Assembly (NCBI RefSeq): GCF_036324505.1
Contig: NC_086364.1
Location: 18,920,648-18,984,647, forward strand
Reading direction: 5' to 3'
DNA: 64,000 bases
Origin: Eleginops maclovinus
Lineage: Eukaryota > Chordata > Actinopteri > Perciformes > Eleginopidae
Part shown: piece by piece, positions 1 to 14,500 of the stretch
Position numbering within the stretch: position 1 is the first letter of the stretch
How the letters are laid out: each line of letters opens with the position of its first letter
Position numbers and translations under genes: made by a program
Notes under the pieces: generated by a model
What the model was told of the DNA's origin: nothing
The model's input: the letters and a program-made list of their open reading frames with translations, nothing else
Database searches by the model: none

Positions 1-1365
1 TGAAGGACAGGGTAGCCACATGCTACATAATACATTTCCCAGAATGCAATTGGCAGGGTTACACATGACATCCAAGCTTAATTGTGCATTTACACCATTT
101 TCAGCAGAATGGGAAGAGCTGTTATTTCTGGAATCAAAAACGGTATAATTACTTTAAATTTGGGAAATTGTGTCAAATACACCGTCAGACGGCCGAGACA
201 GCTTTGTTTTTGCAGAGCTCCGATGTTGTTATTTACGTCCGCGGCGCCATCTTGTATACGGTCCTCATGATCTGAAGAGAATTGATATATCTTATGTACA
301 GTACAAGTTCAGCGCCACAGTATTGCCGCCATACTATATTTTTCCATAAAAACCCTGCTCTGTAACATCGAACTAGATACCCGGCAACACAAGGCCGATG
401 GAAGACTTTTCTCCATATGCTGCAGTTTTTTGTTGTAGAGTATGTTGTATTTTTGCAACAGCAGATATTTTGTCTACGTTTTTACAAATTGAAGGGCAGT
501 GTTGTATGACTTTGAATTCCTTTAGCTATGGCTGTTTGGTTCAAACAGGCTGCCACGGGGTCTGGTGTTTGACGACACCAATATAAAACAGACTAATGGT
601 TCCCAGTTAGCGTGAGTTTGAACTGCAAGGGAAGAAACATTCTTTGATGCTAACTAGGAAGTGCGTTGAGCTACGCTGTCAGAGCAACCACCTGTTCCGG
701 CATATGGTAGCTTCGTAGCCACATTAGCTTGTGTGTGTACATACAATCTTGTTTTGCATTTGTGTTCGTCACACAGACAAATATGGAGATTGAGCAGTCT
801 TGCTTCTTCTTGCATTCAGCAGATGCAGGAAATACAATTTGACTCTCATTATGGAAAAAACTTTTGGTAGCATATTAATCCTGCTTGGAAAAACTCGAGA
901 GTGAATATTCATTAGCAAATAAACAGCCATATCAAAGTGTACATTTGGACATGATTGGATTATAAGTGACTCGACTGCAGAGTGTGTGTGTTTAGTAGAT
1001 AATAGAGCCCCAGACACACTCTGACTGACTCTGCCCCAGCTCTGATCCTCCCATCACATAATCTCTATTGACTGCAGAACATCATTGTGCACATGTGCGT
1101 ACAAGTGTGTGTACAGTATTCATGTGTGTATATATGCATGTTTGTTTTGTTTACTTTCTCCCAATGTCTTTAGGCTGAGCCAAACACTTCCTCTCTCACT
1201 TGCATACAAGCACGCACACACACACGGTCGTCGGCTCTGATTTGGTGTGACAGGGCTGTAATTTTAGCTGTGCTGACTCCCTGGGTTTCTCGTTGCCTCC
1301 CTCCAAACCCTTTGGCTTACGATCACAGAGTGGTGTACATCAACCCCTGCCTCCAGCAATGTCTG

Positions 1366-1468
<103 letters not shown>

Positions 1469-1634
1469 ACATTTTACCATGCAGTTTCTCTCAGGGTTAG
1501 GTCATAAGGTCAAACAAAGGATTCCTTACCTAATACATCCCAAAATCTCTTCACGACACACACAGACTGACGTGAACATGGCACCAGTTCAAACCTCCCA
1601 TGACACAGCTGCACATGTTTCACCTTTCCTAATT

Positions 1635-1925
1635 TAAAGGGACCCTATTATGTTTTTGGGGATATTCTCTTTCCTTTAGTGTTTTACATAGGTGCATGTA
1701 AATGGTCTGCAAAGGCTAAAATCCCAAAGTTCCCTCCAGCACAGTCCCCCCCCCTTCCTGAAACCCCTCTGTTGGACTCCTTTGTTTACTTCTATCACAT
1801 CACAATGTAACAGTTGCACTTCTATTGGCCAGCACTCCAACACATTGCATGGGATTTCTCTAAGTGGTGGACCAATCACAACAGAGCCGGCTAGCTAACG
1901 AATCATAGCCGATTTGGCTCTCGCG
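1635..1925. mobile_element. MITE of the same family, 3' truncated
   Basis: Begins AAAGGGACCCTATTATG and follows the 34.8-kb copy through TTGGACTCCTTTGTTT and CTTCTATTGGCCAGC, then loses similarity. No right terminal repeat was found. Confidence 0.6.
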
Positions 1926-3717
1926 AAAAACTGACCTTTATTCGTACCAAATGTAAATTTAAATATAGGTTGTAATCCTTTATATTGCAATGAGATGTTT
2001 AAATGAAAAAACATTAAATGTAGTTGCAGAATTCCAACAAAACTTAATAATAATAATGTGATGTCAGGGAAACTTTTTTTACTGAATGGACAAAAACTAT
2101 TATTATATTCCTATATAAAAGGTTTATTGACAATAACAAGTGGCCTTTGAGAGTATCAGTTTAACCCAACTAATTTATTTAACTTAGGAACAATTAATAA
2201 CAATGTCTGCACATTTCTTTCGGTACGAAACATTTTGGTATGTAAACCATACAAAACCACTTGTGGGGAAACAACTCACTTAAATCTTCACCAACAATTG
2301 TTGTTGCATGACGTGTACCTTAATTCTATTTTACCTGCAGTTCAAATCAATCTCAAGATGATCCTATAAGTGGTGTTTACATATCCATAGCCCTACTCAC
2401 ATTGATTTAATTAGTGATATAGCGCAGTTGTAATAAACCATTCCACCCTGAAAAAAAATCCTCCAGTTTAAGACTAAATGAAGTTTATATCCGGTTAAAT
2501 ATGGTTATTAATTATGGTATGCTCATAGAGAGGCTAGAGGAAGCAGCTACCCAATCAGAGAGGCGGTTTGTGGATAATGTAATTGTTTTGTTGATAAACC
2601 ACTAAAAGTCTGTTTCATTAGAGGAGCATGTGGAGCCCAGAAAACAGAGAGATTACCATAGGACACAAGGCAAGGGCATTGTGGGTATTTACAATTAGAT
2701 TTTGTTTAAAAGTGTAATGCTGGGACGTGATATTGTTGTATTCAGACGGAGGTTTTGCCCTAAAGAAGGATATCTTAAAGACGTTTATAATGGATTGTAA
2801 TGTTCTGTTCTGAATACCCTTGGCCTGAAGGCTTTGTGTGAGTCCGTACAGTTATACATATTTAAATCATCTAACCCTAACCCTTTACGCCACAGGTAAA
2901 TCTAAACCTTGGGATTGTAAGGTTGTAAGAGATGGTCAATGCTGAATGATTACTGTATAGATGGAGGTATGGAGATGCAACAATCGTTGATGTGCGCAAT
3001 GTTTGCTGTATATTTATTCACATATTTACTGTGGCTGTCAAGTGCAAATGCGCTCCAATGACGCAAAACATTTCCATTAAGAGAAAAGCGCAGTTTCAAA
3101 AACAGCAAATTTCAAAAACATTCACCAAAAACACCACAAAGCATTTCCACAGCTGGAACCCCTTTTTGACGTTCAGGGATTATAAAGTTGTTACGTGTTT
3201 CATCAGTTTATTTGAAAATGACTAGGTTAGCAGCTTGCTTAGAGCAGATCTGCAATATTATCCATTATATATTGTTATTTGCAGCGTTTCGCTAATGCAG
3301 CGATTTCAGTAAACGCTTCCCATGTTTCCGTCAAGTTGTGGAAGGTGTTACTTCATTTGCATGTGTTTTTGCACATTAGTTATCTCTCCATCGTTTTTGA
3401 AACTGCAATCCGTCTCTACCACAATCGAAATGTTTTGACCATCGTAGTAAGTTTGTTCCTTTCAGCCTCCGTACATTTTGGCCAGATATTTTGGAGTATA
3501 ACTGCAGAGAAGTAGTTATAACACTCACTTAACTGTTTTGAAATGTGTGATTTAAGTAGTTAAATCAAATTTAGTTTAATGACCAGCTACAATTAGCTTT
3601 GCGTGAGCTCGTTCCTGAACAGAGAGCACGGAAAAGAGAAAGAGCTGCAGCAACAGGTAACATTACTGATGTTTCTCATTAAAGTCCTGATACCCCGGGC
3701 CTTACAGATGTAACGTT

Positions 3718-3882
<165 letters not shown>

Positions 3883-3993
3883 GTGCTTGTGTATATTTGC
3901 AGTCCCTGTTAAGGCCACGCCGTCATCTGTGTGTCACTAAATAATGACTCTGTCTGAGCTGCTCGCCCTCTGGGCGCTCCTGCCTGCCCACAG

Positions 3994-4083
3994 ATGCACA
4001 CGCACACATGCACGCACACACACAAACACACACGTACACATGCACACACGCACATACACACACACACACACACAAACACACAC
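3994..4083. repeat. Imperfect (CA)n array
   Basis: CA repeats broken by G and T changes. It lies 110 bp after a GT array, in inverted orientation to it. Confidence 0.9.
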
Positions 4084-6285
4084 AGCACTTTGGCTGGCCA
4101 TGGTTGGCTGACTCTTAAATGTCAGATGACTTCACTCCTGGAACAATATTTATTGAGCACACTCTCTCACTCTTTCTTCCTTTATGCGGTAAGTTGCTAT
4201 GAATCCAAATGAATCAATCAGTTAAAACCAACTGCGATCTTCACTGGTTTTGAAGGATGATTGTAGTCTGCAGCTGTAATTTGTACTGTGAATCTGACTT
4301 CCTACAAGCATACTTATTATCTTCTGCAGCAGTGGCCCTTCATCTCAGTTACACACACCTGTGAGATGACGCTAAAGGGTAATTCAGTAGCCGACACCTT
4401 CCCTCTTTCACCTTCCGCACCCACAGTATCCCAGCTGCTGCGAGATAACATTATGGCCACTAGATTGCTTTCTTTATAGAGCCTCTCAGCTGCACCTCGC
4501 ACTTTGCTGAAGCAGATAATAACTGTTGATAAATTTCTTATTAAAGCCACACTGGGAAACTTCACATCTCGGTGCAGTCATCACAAGCGCTGATGATTTA
4601 TACAAAAGGACAGCGAGAGAGGCAAAAGATCTCCTGCCCAAGAACATAAAAACATGAACATTTATACGCTGTGGGAGAATTATGTTTCTTTTAAAGCTTC
4701 TCTGACTCACTGTGTGTGATTTATTTTTAAATGATGATGAATAAAATAATAGCAATGCGAGAAATGTAGGGACTTTGGTGTGTCGTGGGTAATCACAGCA
4801 CCTGGACGCATTTAGAGACAGTCAAGAACCGAGGATAATTCAACAACGCTCCAAAATTAGAGTTGAAACAATATAATTATACAGGATTTCACGCTTCTAA
4901 CTATGTCATGAAAGGCAAGGAACATCCTTCAGTTTCAGGGAGGTTTTCAATGTGTTTTCTGTGTGGCTCTTTACTCAACTGGTTCTTTCCACCAACACAT
5001 TCCTGCAGTCATTAATAACAATCATCAGGTGTTGTTCTGCTTGCGGGTAAACGTATATCATCTGAAACAGGATGGATGAAAGTAGGATGGAGGGAGTGAG
5101 AGAGAAACAAAGCCAGCAAGAACAGCTAATAGTGCTGGGGTGCATACCTTTCCATCGCATCGCAGGAGCAAAAAGATTTTTATTAAATGAAACTCCATAA
5201 AACAATGAGACTTATCAGAGAGGGAGGGACATATTATTGGACTACTGACATATTCAGAGAGACTCACTGAGGCGGCAAATTGCAGGAAAATAACTAATTT
5301 TTCATACTTTGGTCAATTTCTTTATCTAGGACAGACATGTACACATTAAATGACGTATTATTCCTTTGGAAAAAAACATGGCCATGTTCTGGAAATGATT
5401 TGAAATTAGCACATACAGAGGAAATGAATACTTTTTTAAATAAACTTTGTTAATTGATTTTCGTACACAAAGTGAACAGGGATGACAGAGCGGTTGTGAT
5501 TGACAGCGTCACATTACAGTTGTGCAGATCATATAATACATGATACGTTACAACAACAAGACAAACAGTCGGCTTGGTCACACAACAAAAATACAAACAA
5601 ACACATACCCTCATTCTCTTGAGGTAAGAAAAATACAAACAAAAAAAGTACAAGTTAACAAAACATATTTTAACTAAACACAAGTACATGAGTGGGTCTT
5701 GTTCCGGAAAATCCGGGAAAGAAAGGACCACAGACATTTTGGAATTTCCCGGAGGAGCCTCCCAATGTGTAACGGATTTTATCAAGCTGTAAATTATTTA
5801 AAATGTCTCTTATCCACATAGTGTGGGAAGGTGGTGATGGTGATAAAATGAATACATTTTTGACCAAAACTGCTGTTGTGAATAAAACCCGTCAGATTGC
5901 TTCACTGGTTTTAGATGTACAGGTCATATTTCAACTCTTCATCTGTTTGTGGATGAAGTTTGCATCCCCACACCCCGGGAAATCTGCAGCGTAATTTTAA
6001 AGCAGCAGCCTCAGCTAGCTAACGGACAGGCTGCATATTGTAACTGTGTTGAACCTAAAGGTCGGGTTGGATTCCCCAAAAGCAAGTGTCACACAGTATG
6101 GATTTGATTTTCCTCATGAAACTTGTAGGAATTTACATCTACATTTTGTAGCTGTAAGACAAGCCAAGCAAAAGTAAAAGGCTCAGCCATACCTCATGTG
6201 GATTCAAATCTGATTTAGACAAATGAAAAAGGATTCTGTGGATTCTTCGGAGCTCAATAACAATAGCAGACTGAATGCGGCATCA

Positions 6286-6433
<148 letters not shown>

Positions 6434-6559
6434 GTTGGGGGCCAGTCTTAAATGTCATTCTTTTGTCTGGGCCGCCTCGGGTCATTAGAACATCACACCA
6501 GGGGCCAAGACTTGGAGTAAAACTGACAAATGGACCTGCCCATCAGAGCGCAATCACAA

Positions 6560-6560
<1 letters not shown>

Positions 6561-6620
<60 letters not shown>
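6561..6620. repeat. (CA)30 microsatellite
   Basis: Pure CA array lying between two GT arrays, so inverted relative to both. Confidence 0.97.
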
Positions 6621-6622
<2 letters not shown>

Positions 6623-6767
6623 TGGCGGGACAGTCTCTTACGTCAGTGAACTGATGGAAATCTAGCCTGGGCTAACCAGCTGGAAAAGTGACCCTCTGGT
6701 TAATGGAGTGGCCAAGGGAATGAGAGGAGATGTAGAAGTTGAGTGAGCAAAAGTTGCAGAGGCAGAG

Positions 6768-6893
<126 letters not shown>

Positions 6894-8861
6894 CAGGGGG
6901 ATGAATGACATAATTTTGAGCCTGTAGAATTGGATTATTTGACAAAGAAAAGGGAGAGAATGACATTGATTTTATTGATTTGACAGATCAGTTTTAGAAA
7001 TGAAATAAAGGGACGTGACATACAAAAGTTCAGATGATAAAACATATTTTCATTGAGCCAACTGTTAATCCACCTTGTCAAAAACCTTTTGGAGACAAAT
7101 GAAAGTAAGCAAACCTCAATCCCTCATTGAACAGAACAATTGTATATTTTTTAAGCAAAAAAGGACAATGGCAAACCCAATGTAAGGTTGAATTTATATT
7201 AAACAGTGATGTGCCCTAAAGCCTTTGTTAACTCTGCCTACTGCTCACCTGCTGTTGATGCATGAAACACTGTTTGACAAGCAATTCATCTTTGTCTTAG
7301 TATTCATTTGGTGTGTGAATGCTACCAGCTGAAATGGGGAGTGAGAGAGAAGGTATATCTCTCCAAAAAGTGACCATGAACTAATGTCACATATCCTATT
7401 CAGACAGAAAAAGACAGGATTGACACAGGATAAAAGGGGAGTAAGGGACAGACACATTAGGAAACAAGGAGACGCATTAGGAATCAGTAAAGTACTTCTG
7501 TCTATATAGCCGTCTAAACAAGGAGACACGAAAGTACACATAAAGAACATACATTTGTTTTCATGCGCTCTGTCCAGTGGTGGTTCAAAACCAAATATAC
7601 TGGGGGGCCGTACTGGGGCCAGTTATATTGTAAAAAGAACACTTTTAATGCAAGACCGAAGAGACGAAGACTCATCTGACCCCCCCAGAACCGACCAAGG
7701 CTTTGTCTTGGACTGCCTACAGATAAATGTAAACACACTTACATGGTTTACTGTATTAAACAAATACTTACATCTCAGAAATAACATACTTATTCCAAAT
7801 TGCAACTCAATATTTAACTTAAAGTAATGGTCAGCATCAACTGAAATAAATGCTGTTACAATTTGAGTATCACTGCAGTGTGTGTAACTTTGTATATGTG
7901 TGTAAGGGATAAACAAAGGGCGCTGATGCAACAGGAGGGAGAGAAACAGTGGGCAAAGCAAAGAAGGGAAGGGTGAAACGCTTGTCTTGTCAGCATTCCG
8001 CCTGCCATCAGCAATCAGCTCAATTCACCTTGGAAACAGAAAACACACACACACACACACAGACACTTTATCAGGTCACTGTGGCTCAGGTAAAGACACG
8101 CTGCTCTCTGGTCACATAGAAAATCTGTCACTACAGGTACAAACAACTCAGCGATGTGGTGTGTCATTTTTCAAAATGGCAAACTCTTTCTTTCCTCTTA
8201 AACACAAACAATATCCCTTGACAGAAGCATAGTACTGTAGTCCCAGGTGTTTACCTCTGCATCCAAGGTCAGTCTCTTCGATGAGTTATTTCGCCATGTG
8301 GTGGATGCTATCGACAGCAGGGGAGAGAAATATCCTCACTGTGGGCAGCGACATTGCATCCCCAGGGCAGCTGAGCTTGGAGGTTAACTGCACTTCATCT
8401 CTCTTGGAGCTGTGAGTTTGTCAAAGTCATTTTTAGACAAATGGAAATTTACATCAGTCAAACCATGCAAATCCACGGAGGTAGAGGTGTGGGGTTACTT
8501 TTCCACACAGCATATTATAAAAATAAAAACACAACATTGTTATCTGTCATCTACTTATCACACATTTTTAGTTTGGTGCTTTAAATTTTACCCAGCGATT
8601 TGCATTCTGCACCTTGTTTATTCCTAAGGTTTGACATTTGGTGAGACTGTACTGTATATAAACAGTGCATACTTACCCATGTCATCATCCAATGGTTTGT
8701 GGACTACCATTTTGAGACTACCATTTTTTTCCATTGCCATCTTTGTTTTTGCTATTAATAAGAGTCTAGCACAACTTACAACCAAACTCAGAACACTGAA
8801 GACTTTTTTAGGGTACCCAAAACAAATAACTTCCGTGAATTGGCAACGTCAAAGGATTTAA

Positions 8862-9506
8862 AGGTGCCACAGAATGGAAAACTGTATTTACCTTGGCATA
8901 GTTGAATAAGGAGAGTTCGGTACATTGAACTGACATACCGTGAACCTCAAACACCATTGTTTCCTCCTTCAGGTGCAAATCATGAATATGCATATCACAG
9001 CGGAGAAACGGGCGAATTACAACAATCCCTGTGTGTGATGTAACACACGGTAGTCCAGCCCCAACATTTGCCTAGACCAGCTGCTGGAAACACTAACGCT
9101 AACACTCACCACTCTGTACTGTTGCTCTCCAATCTCCGACCAACTGGCTGTTCTTCAAATTCATCGGTTTCCTCCTCTGAGAAAGGCTCAAACATGTAGG
9201 ATTGGATGCCAATAGCCTCCATGGTTCATCTCTCACAGTTTCAGGAACTTCACTTACTTCTGTGGGCTCTGAGGCAGCCATGGGTTGCTCCTTGTAAACC
9301 AGCCAATCAGAGCAGAGCTCGTCATAATGATTTGAATGAGCCCCAAATAAGGCAATTCAGCTTGTTTCATTCTAGGACCAAATCATAGGGTTTTAAATCG
9401 GCCTGTAAAACCGCATCTGGACATTTTTTGGATCAAAGTTATATACCTTCTTTGTAGACATCAGAAAACAATTCAAAATACCAGATAGATGCTTTCTATG
9501 GCACCT
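8862..9506. mobile_element. 645-bp TTAA-flanked non-autonomous transposon, copy 1
   Basis: It is flanked by TTAA at 8858-8861 and 9507-9510. The ends are AGGTGCCACAGAA and TTCTATGGCACCT, inverted over about 13 bp. TTAA duplication suggests the piggyBac superfamily. The minus strand carries an open segment from ATG at 9222 (MEAIGIQSYMFEPFSEEETD…) to a donor TG|GTGAGT at 9110, like a first coding exon. Confidence 0.8.
9110..9222 (-). pseudogene. Exon-like open segment inside the TTAA transposon
   Basis: Encodes MEAIGIQSYMFEPFSEEETD followed by EFEEQPVGRRLESNSTEW, then a good splice donor. PYMFEP-like starts recall fish proteins with a P2X7-C-terminus-like zinc domain, which would follow on a later exon; none is present here. 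An overlapping second frame (MAASEPTEVSEV…) is also open in both copies. It is probably a captured or leftover exon. Confidence 0.4.
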
Positions 9507-12137
9507 TTAAGTTTTAAGATGGAAACATAGAGAACACCTAGACTGGAAAACACTGTGGTAGCTTCCTGTCAATCACAAGGTAGACCATATTGGCATTACT
9601 TTGTGGTTGACCGTTGATGCATCCACTCATATTTTTGTGTCATATAATATTGCAGTCATCAGCTGCTTAGCTTAGAACAAGTAATGAAAATGGGAGGAAA
9701 ATATAGTCTGGCTCTAAGAGTTTATCTCAGTTGTTTTCCTAAAAAAAAAGTGTAAAATTGACCCAAAAAGAGTGGTGTACTTTCGCTCAAACAGAAAACA
9801 ATGTAAAACGATCCGCAGGCAACGGTATTCGGTTGTCCCAAGAGAAACATTTTGTGCCGTTTTCTTCTGAAAGGCTGCCATCTGGGGATTGTGTGCCTCT
9901 GTTCCCAGGATCAACACCCATTTGTCTAGGAACAGCTTAAGCAACATTATTATGTAGAGTGCATATCCTTGTAAATAAAATAGCTTATTGCTTCAGTTAT
10001 AGCCTTCAACCAGGATGAGTAAGGAAGTCTGCAAACATAAATACACAGTTTTAAGGATCATAGATTTGCCAAGCATATATAAACCCTTGCTCCTGCACAC
10101 ACTAATTTTTCACTACACAAGCATTTTAAACTTGATACATCCATTCACATGCATAATCAATAGCCATTAGCTGATGTTTAAACATTATTTTCTCTATAGA
10201 AGATCACCCCGAGGCCTGCAGTCGAGCTGATTGGTGCATTTAATGCATGAGACTCAGGGATGCATCCCCGCATCTGAAATCGAAGAAGCGCAATGCAATC
10301 ATTTATCCTCAGCAGCTGAGCAAAAGGGTTTGGATACTGATACAGATATAATGCAAAAAGAAGGAGAGATGGATTAACATGCAAGAGAGTATAAATAGAA
10401 AGAAGAGACAAAGAGGAAAGTTGGTGGAAGAATAAGAGATACAAACAAAGGGATAAGACACGGAGAGAAATAAACCCTGAAACAAATAAAGGGACCAACA
10501 TTTTTCCAGCTGTAAATACATTCAAAGAGATAGATTTCCCTTTTATGAAAACTGGATGGGATGACATTTAATTTCATGTTCACTGAATCCCAATCTCTTT
10601 TTCCATGGTCTCCAATTTTGGCCATCTCTTTCTCCACGTCCTTTATAGTCTGTGTCTTTATCTCACTATCTGTCAAACACACAGCTACTCACAAAATGAA
10701 TAAAGGAACAAAGGACAGTACGGCATGAGGCTAAAAGAAATGAAAAGTCAGGGCAGATGGGAAGGAAAGAGGGAGGGCTATGGAGCCGGTATCATGTGTT
10801 TTTTTGGGGACAGGACAGCGAATAAAAATAGGTGGTCACTGTGAACGCAGCTTGTATCATGCACCAGCCTAAATACTATTCTTACACACTCTGTCTCTGC
10901 AGCAGACGGAGGTTATGGGTGAGGCAATGTACATTATGTGACCTAGATGGTGGAAACTAGGCTATAAAGAATAGAAACACACATGAATACACACACACTG
11001 TTACGCAGTTGGTTAGGGAACTCAAGTACAGTTTGCAGGTGGGTGTGTAATCATGAACGTCTACATTACAGGGTTATGGAGTGAAAAAATAACCCTGATA
11101 AACATCGCACTGATGTCAGTTGTTGGAGCTTGAGCCATGCTATTGACTTCTTTTGTTCTTTTGTGTTTCTTTCTCTCAACAGTTTTAAATATTCAATACC
11201 AAATCACTGCAGTGCCCATTTAAAGCTACTTATTTGTGGCCATCGGGAACAATGGAACAACACTGACGTATGGTCCTCTTATACAGTTGTTGTGCTGAAT
11301 GTCGTGTTGTTTCACTTGATGAATGTTTTGTAATTCAAATATTTTCTGTCATTGAAGCTATATTTTGGTCTCCATCAACTCGTTGGAAACGCTTCAATTA
11401 AACTTTTGTCAAAGCCATTTGACGAAAGAGCTAATACGTTAGCTCCATCGAGATACGCCATCAGTGTCTTTGTTGTTCTACGTTCAATGAGGAAATGTTT
11501 TCCATGTTTTTAATCAACCGATGCTATTGCAGCAATGCCCTTTAGTAGCCCTCAGAGAGAATCACACATATATAAGGACCATAGCATGCCAGAAGATCCT
11601 CCCAGAACTCTGATTGGCTGATAACTGGCTTTCCGAAACACACACACACACATTACTAGAAATAGATTTCTGTGCAGTCCCATGATTCTTGCCTGATATT
11701 GTGAAAAGGAGTCGACCACAAAGATAGAGCTGGAAAAGGTCAAACACCAGGTCATAATTCACCTTCAGTTGGTTACTGCGATACTATTGTTAACTACCAA
11801 TCGTTACCAACCAAATGTTCCTTATCTTTATGCAGATTTGTCCCAGAACAAAGGTATCCCAGGTATCAAGACTATTGAGAAAAGTGGCACACGTGTGGTT
11901 AGTAAGATTTCCATCAGCAACCCTGAAGATGTCCAACGGCTATATCATCCCGCTGTAGTGCAGCCTTTGTCTTTTCTCTCTGTCTACCTGGTTGTCAGGT
12001 TGACTCAGGTCTCTTTCGAACCGGTTGGCCTGCTGTTGATTTGTCAGTCTGTGCATTTGGCTGATGGGCAGTTTGCCTCTTGGCTTGCCTGTTTTGTCTG
12101 TCTAGATCGCTATGCTTTTTACTGAGAAACTCTCTTT

Positions 12138-12139
<2 letters not shown>

Positions 12140-12205
<66 letters not shown>
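12140..12205. repeat. (CA)33 microsatellite
   Basis: Pure CA array following a CT-rich lead. Confidence 0.97.
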
Positions 12206-12206
<1 letters not shown>

Positions 12207-13176
12207 GCACATACTTGCTTTTTCATTTAGTATCAATCAGTCTGGTTGGACAGCCGACCTTGAAGAAGCCCTTTGATTCTGAACATGCCAGTATTTCTGC
12301 TCCACTTGGGACTTAGAGTAAGAGGGCTTTTTTGCCAACCACTCTAATGCACTATTACTCTTTCCTCACTGCAGTGTTTCCTTCGCCTGTAGAAAGAAAC
12401 AGTGACAGAAAGTGCCATCTACTGCTCAAAATGCTGTACCACACCCCTGCTTTTCACACCATTCCACTCCTCATACTTGTAAACAGTTCACGTGTTTGGG
12501 GGGTTGCAGCCAATTGATAATGCCTAATGGTTGTTGCGTTTCATTCTGCTTCATGCAGCTGTATTCTGATTGATAACGAAGCCTGGACAGAAACCTGCTG
12601 GACCATTTAGTCCAGACTTCCATTCAAAACAGCTTGCTTTGCCAGAAAAGCAATGTCAAGGGAATCCCAATACACCTTGTTATCTATTCACACTAGTTCG
12701 CCAAGTACTCAGTATTGATTGTACTTTTCTTTTTTTTTACCTCAGAAGACTTGGTTTTAAAATTCATGGAAGAGAACAGTTTATTGCAACAAAAGCTAAC
12801 TTGCTTGAAAACATACCACATGTTGCTATTTGAAATAACATGTGGTCTTTTATGTTATTCGCCATTAACCAAATGCTTTCAAGTGTTTCAACATACTGTC
12901 GGCATTTAGCTCCGAGAAGGAAAGTCAAATAATGTGATTTGTAGATGGAAATTACAGAGCACCGCCTACAGAGAACAGCTGTATTTGATAGCTTCTTGAA
13001 AGTCCAAGATGTCTGGTAACAGACGCATAACCTCAGTCATTTTTTGACAGGGCAAAGGCCACAGCAGGGACATGAACCTCAATGAACCCCTTGTGAATAA
13101 TGATGATATCATATTGATCTCTTTGCACTGATAGGTCAAAGTGACTCAGCTGCACAACAGCATCCGTCCATGAAGC

Positions 13177-13265
13177 TGGTAGGGGTGCAGTGTCTTGCTC
13201 AAGGACACTTCAGAGGAGCAGATGTTTGCTCTCATGGGACTGACTTGAACCAAAAACCCATCGGG
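13177..13265 (+). mobile_element. SINE fragment
   Basis: Holds GTGTCTTGCTCAAGGACACT and the following TGACTTGAACC, a fragment seen in many fish SINEs. Borders uncertain. Confidence 0.45.
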
Positions 13266-14064
13266 GGGAAAACATTCCACCCTGCTGCCTGATGAAGAGG
13301 AATGGATTGCTGCCTCCAGCGAAAGAGTATAGATACAGCTGTTCCGTTTGGGATTCAGTTGGCTTCAAAGGTTCAAGAGTGAAATATTCTGCCAAACTCA
13401 CTCTTCTCCCAGACACGTCTGTCCTTTCTCTAATTCATGAGCCCGCTGGTGGATTAGAGCAATTGAAAGTGCAGTCATTAGCCATGTCGGAACAGGAGTG
13501 GAAAGGTGTCAGGTAATGTCATTTTCATGGAAGAAACTCATTCATTCATTTTAGCTTACATAGCACAGAATCACATGGAATAATATACCTGCCTTTTTAA
13601 GAGTAATCCATAATAAGCACTCATGTTGAGTACACTTTCCTACTGGTAAAACCTGGTATCATATATATAGAGAACTCTTGTAACTATAGAAATAAGTGAA
13701 GGTGATTTTCTACTAAGAGTAGGTGTGGAGGGGGGTGGATATGGGACATCAGAAGTTACTGTTGAGCCTTCTGGATGTGTTGTGAGCCTAATTCATTGAA
13801 ACATCTGCATTAGAAAAGATAACCTCAGTGTCATACAACGACACCAACAAACACAAACATGTGAGGGAATGGATAAATATTGCTCTGCCTGTCAGAATGC
13901 TCACTCACAAGCACAAAGAGCTGCAACATCAAATACTTGTGTGTTGTGGATAATAGATCTATTTAAATCATTTACTCCATTCAAACAGCTGATAAAAGGG
14001 TTTCAAATTCCTATTAGTGATTTTTTTCCCTGGAATATTCATCCAATCCCAGCAGGGACCCTAC

Positions 14065-14500
14065 TATGCTAATTTCAGGTTTCATATTTGTATTCCGTGC
14101 TTCTGCTGTGACATGTTAAAATGCTTTAATGTTCAGTATGCCCTTTATGTTTCTCTTCCTGCCTGTGCTGCATGCGTCTTTTCACCCTCTGTCAGAAACC
14201 AGAGCCCAGTCTGCTCAGATTGGTTAGCTGGCCGGCTCTGTTTGTCACAGTTTGGTTGTAATACAGACCCAAATTTCCTGAATAAAACTGGAACAGAAAC
14301 GCATCATCGTTGTGATTGGTCAACCCCTTAGAGATGTCTGGCCCCTAAGCACGTACAATGTGTTGAAGCGCCAGCCGATAGAAGTGCGAGTGTTAAGTAG
14401 TGATGTCACTATGTTGTGAAAGTAAATAAAGGACTACAAATGAGATTCAATTGCCGTTCAACACTCTATGAAACGGAAAACCCCAAAATCATAAGGCCCC
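14065..14500. mobile_element. Interspersed element with GGACCCTACTATG / ATAAGGCCCC ends
   Basis: Left GGACCCTACTATGCTAATTT and right ATCATAAGGCCCCTTTTAAT are roughly inverted. Interior text with CTCAGATTGGTTAGCTGGCC and GATTGGTCAACCCCTTAGAG is a repeat I recognise from perch-like fishes. Borders are approximate. Confidence 0.55.
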
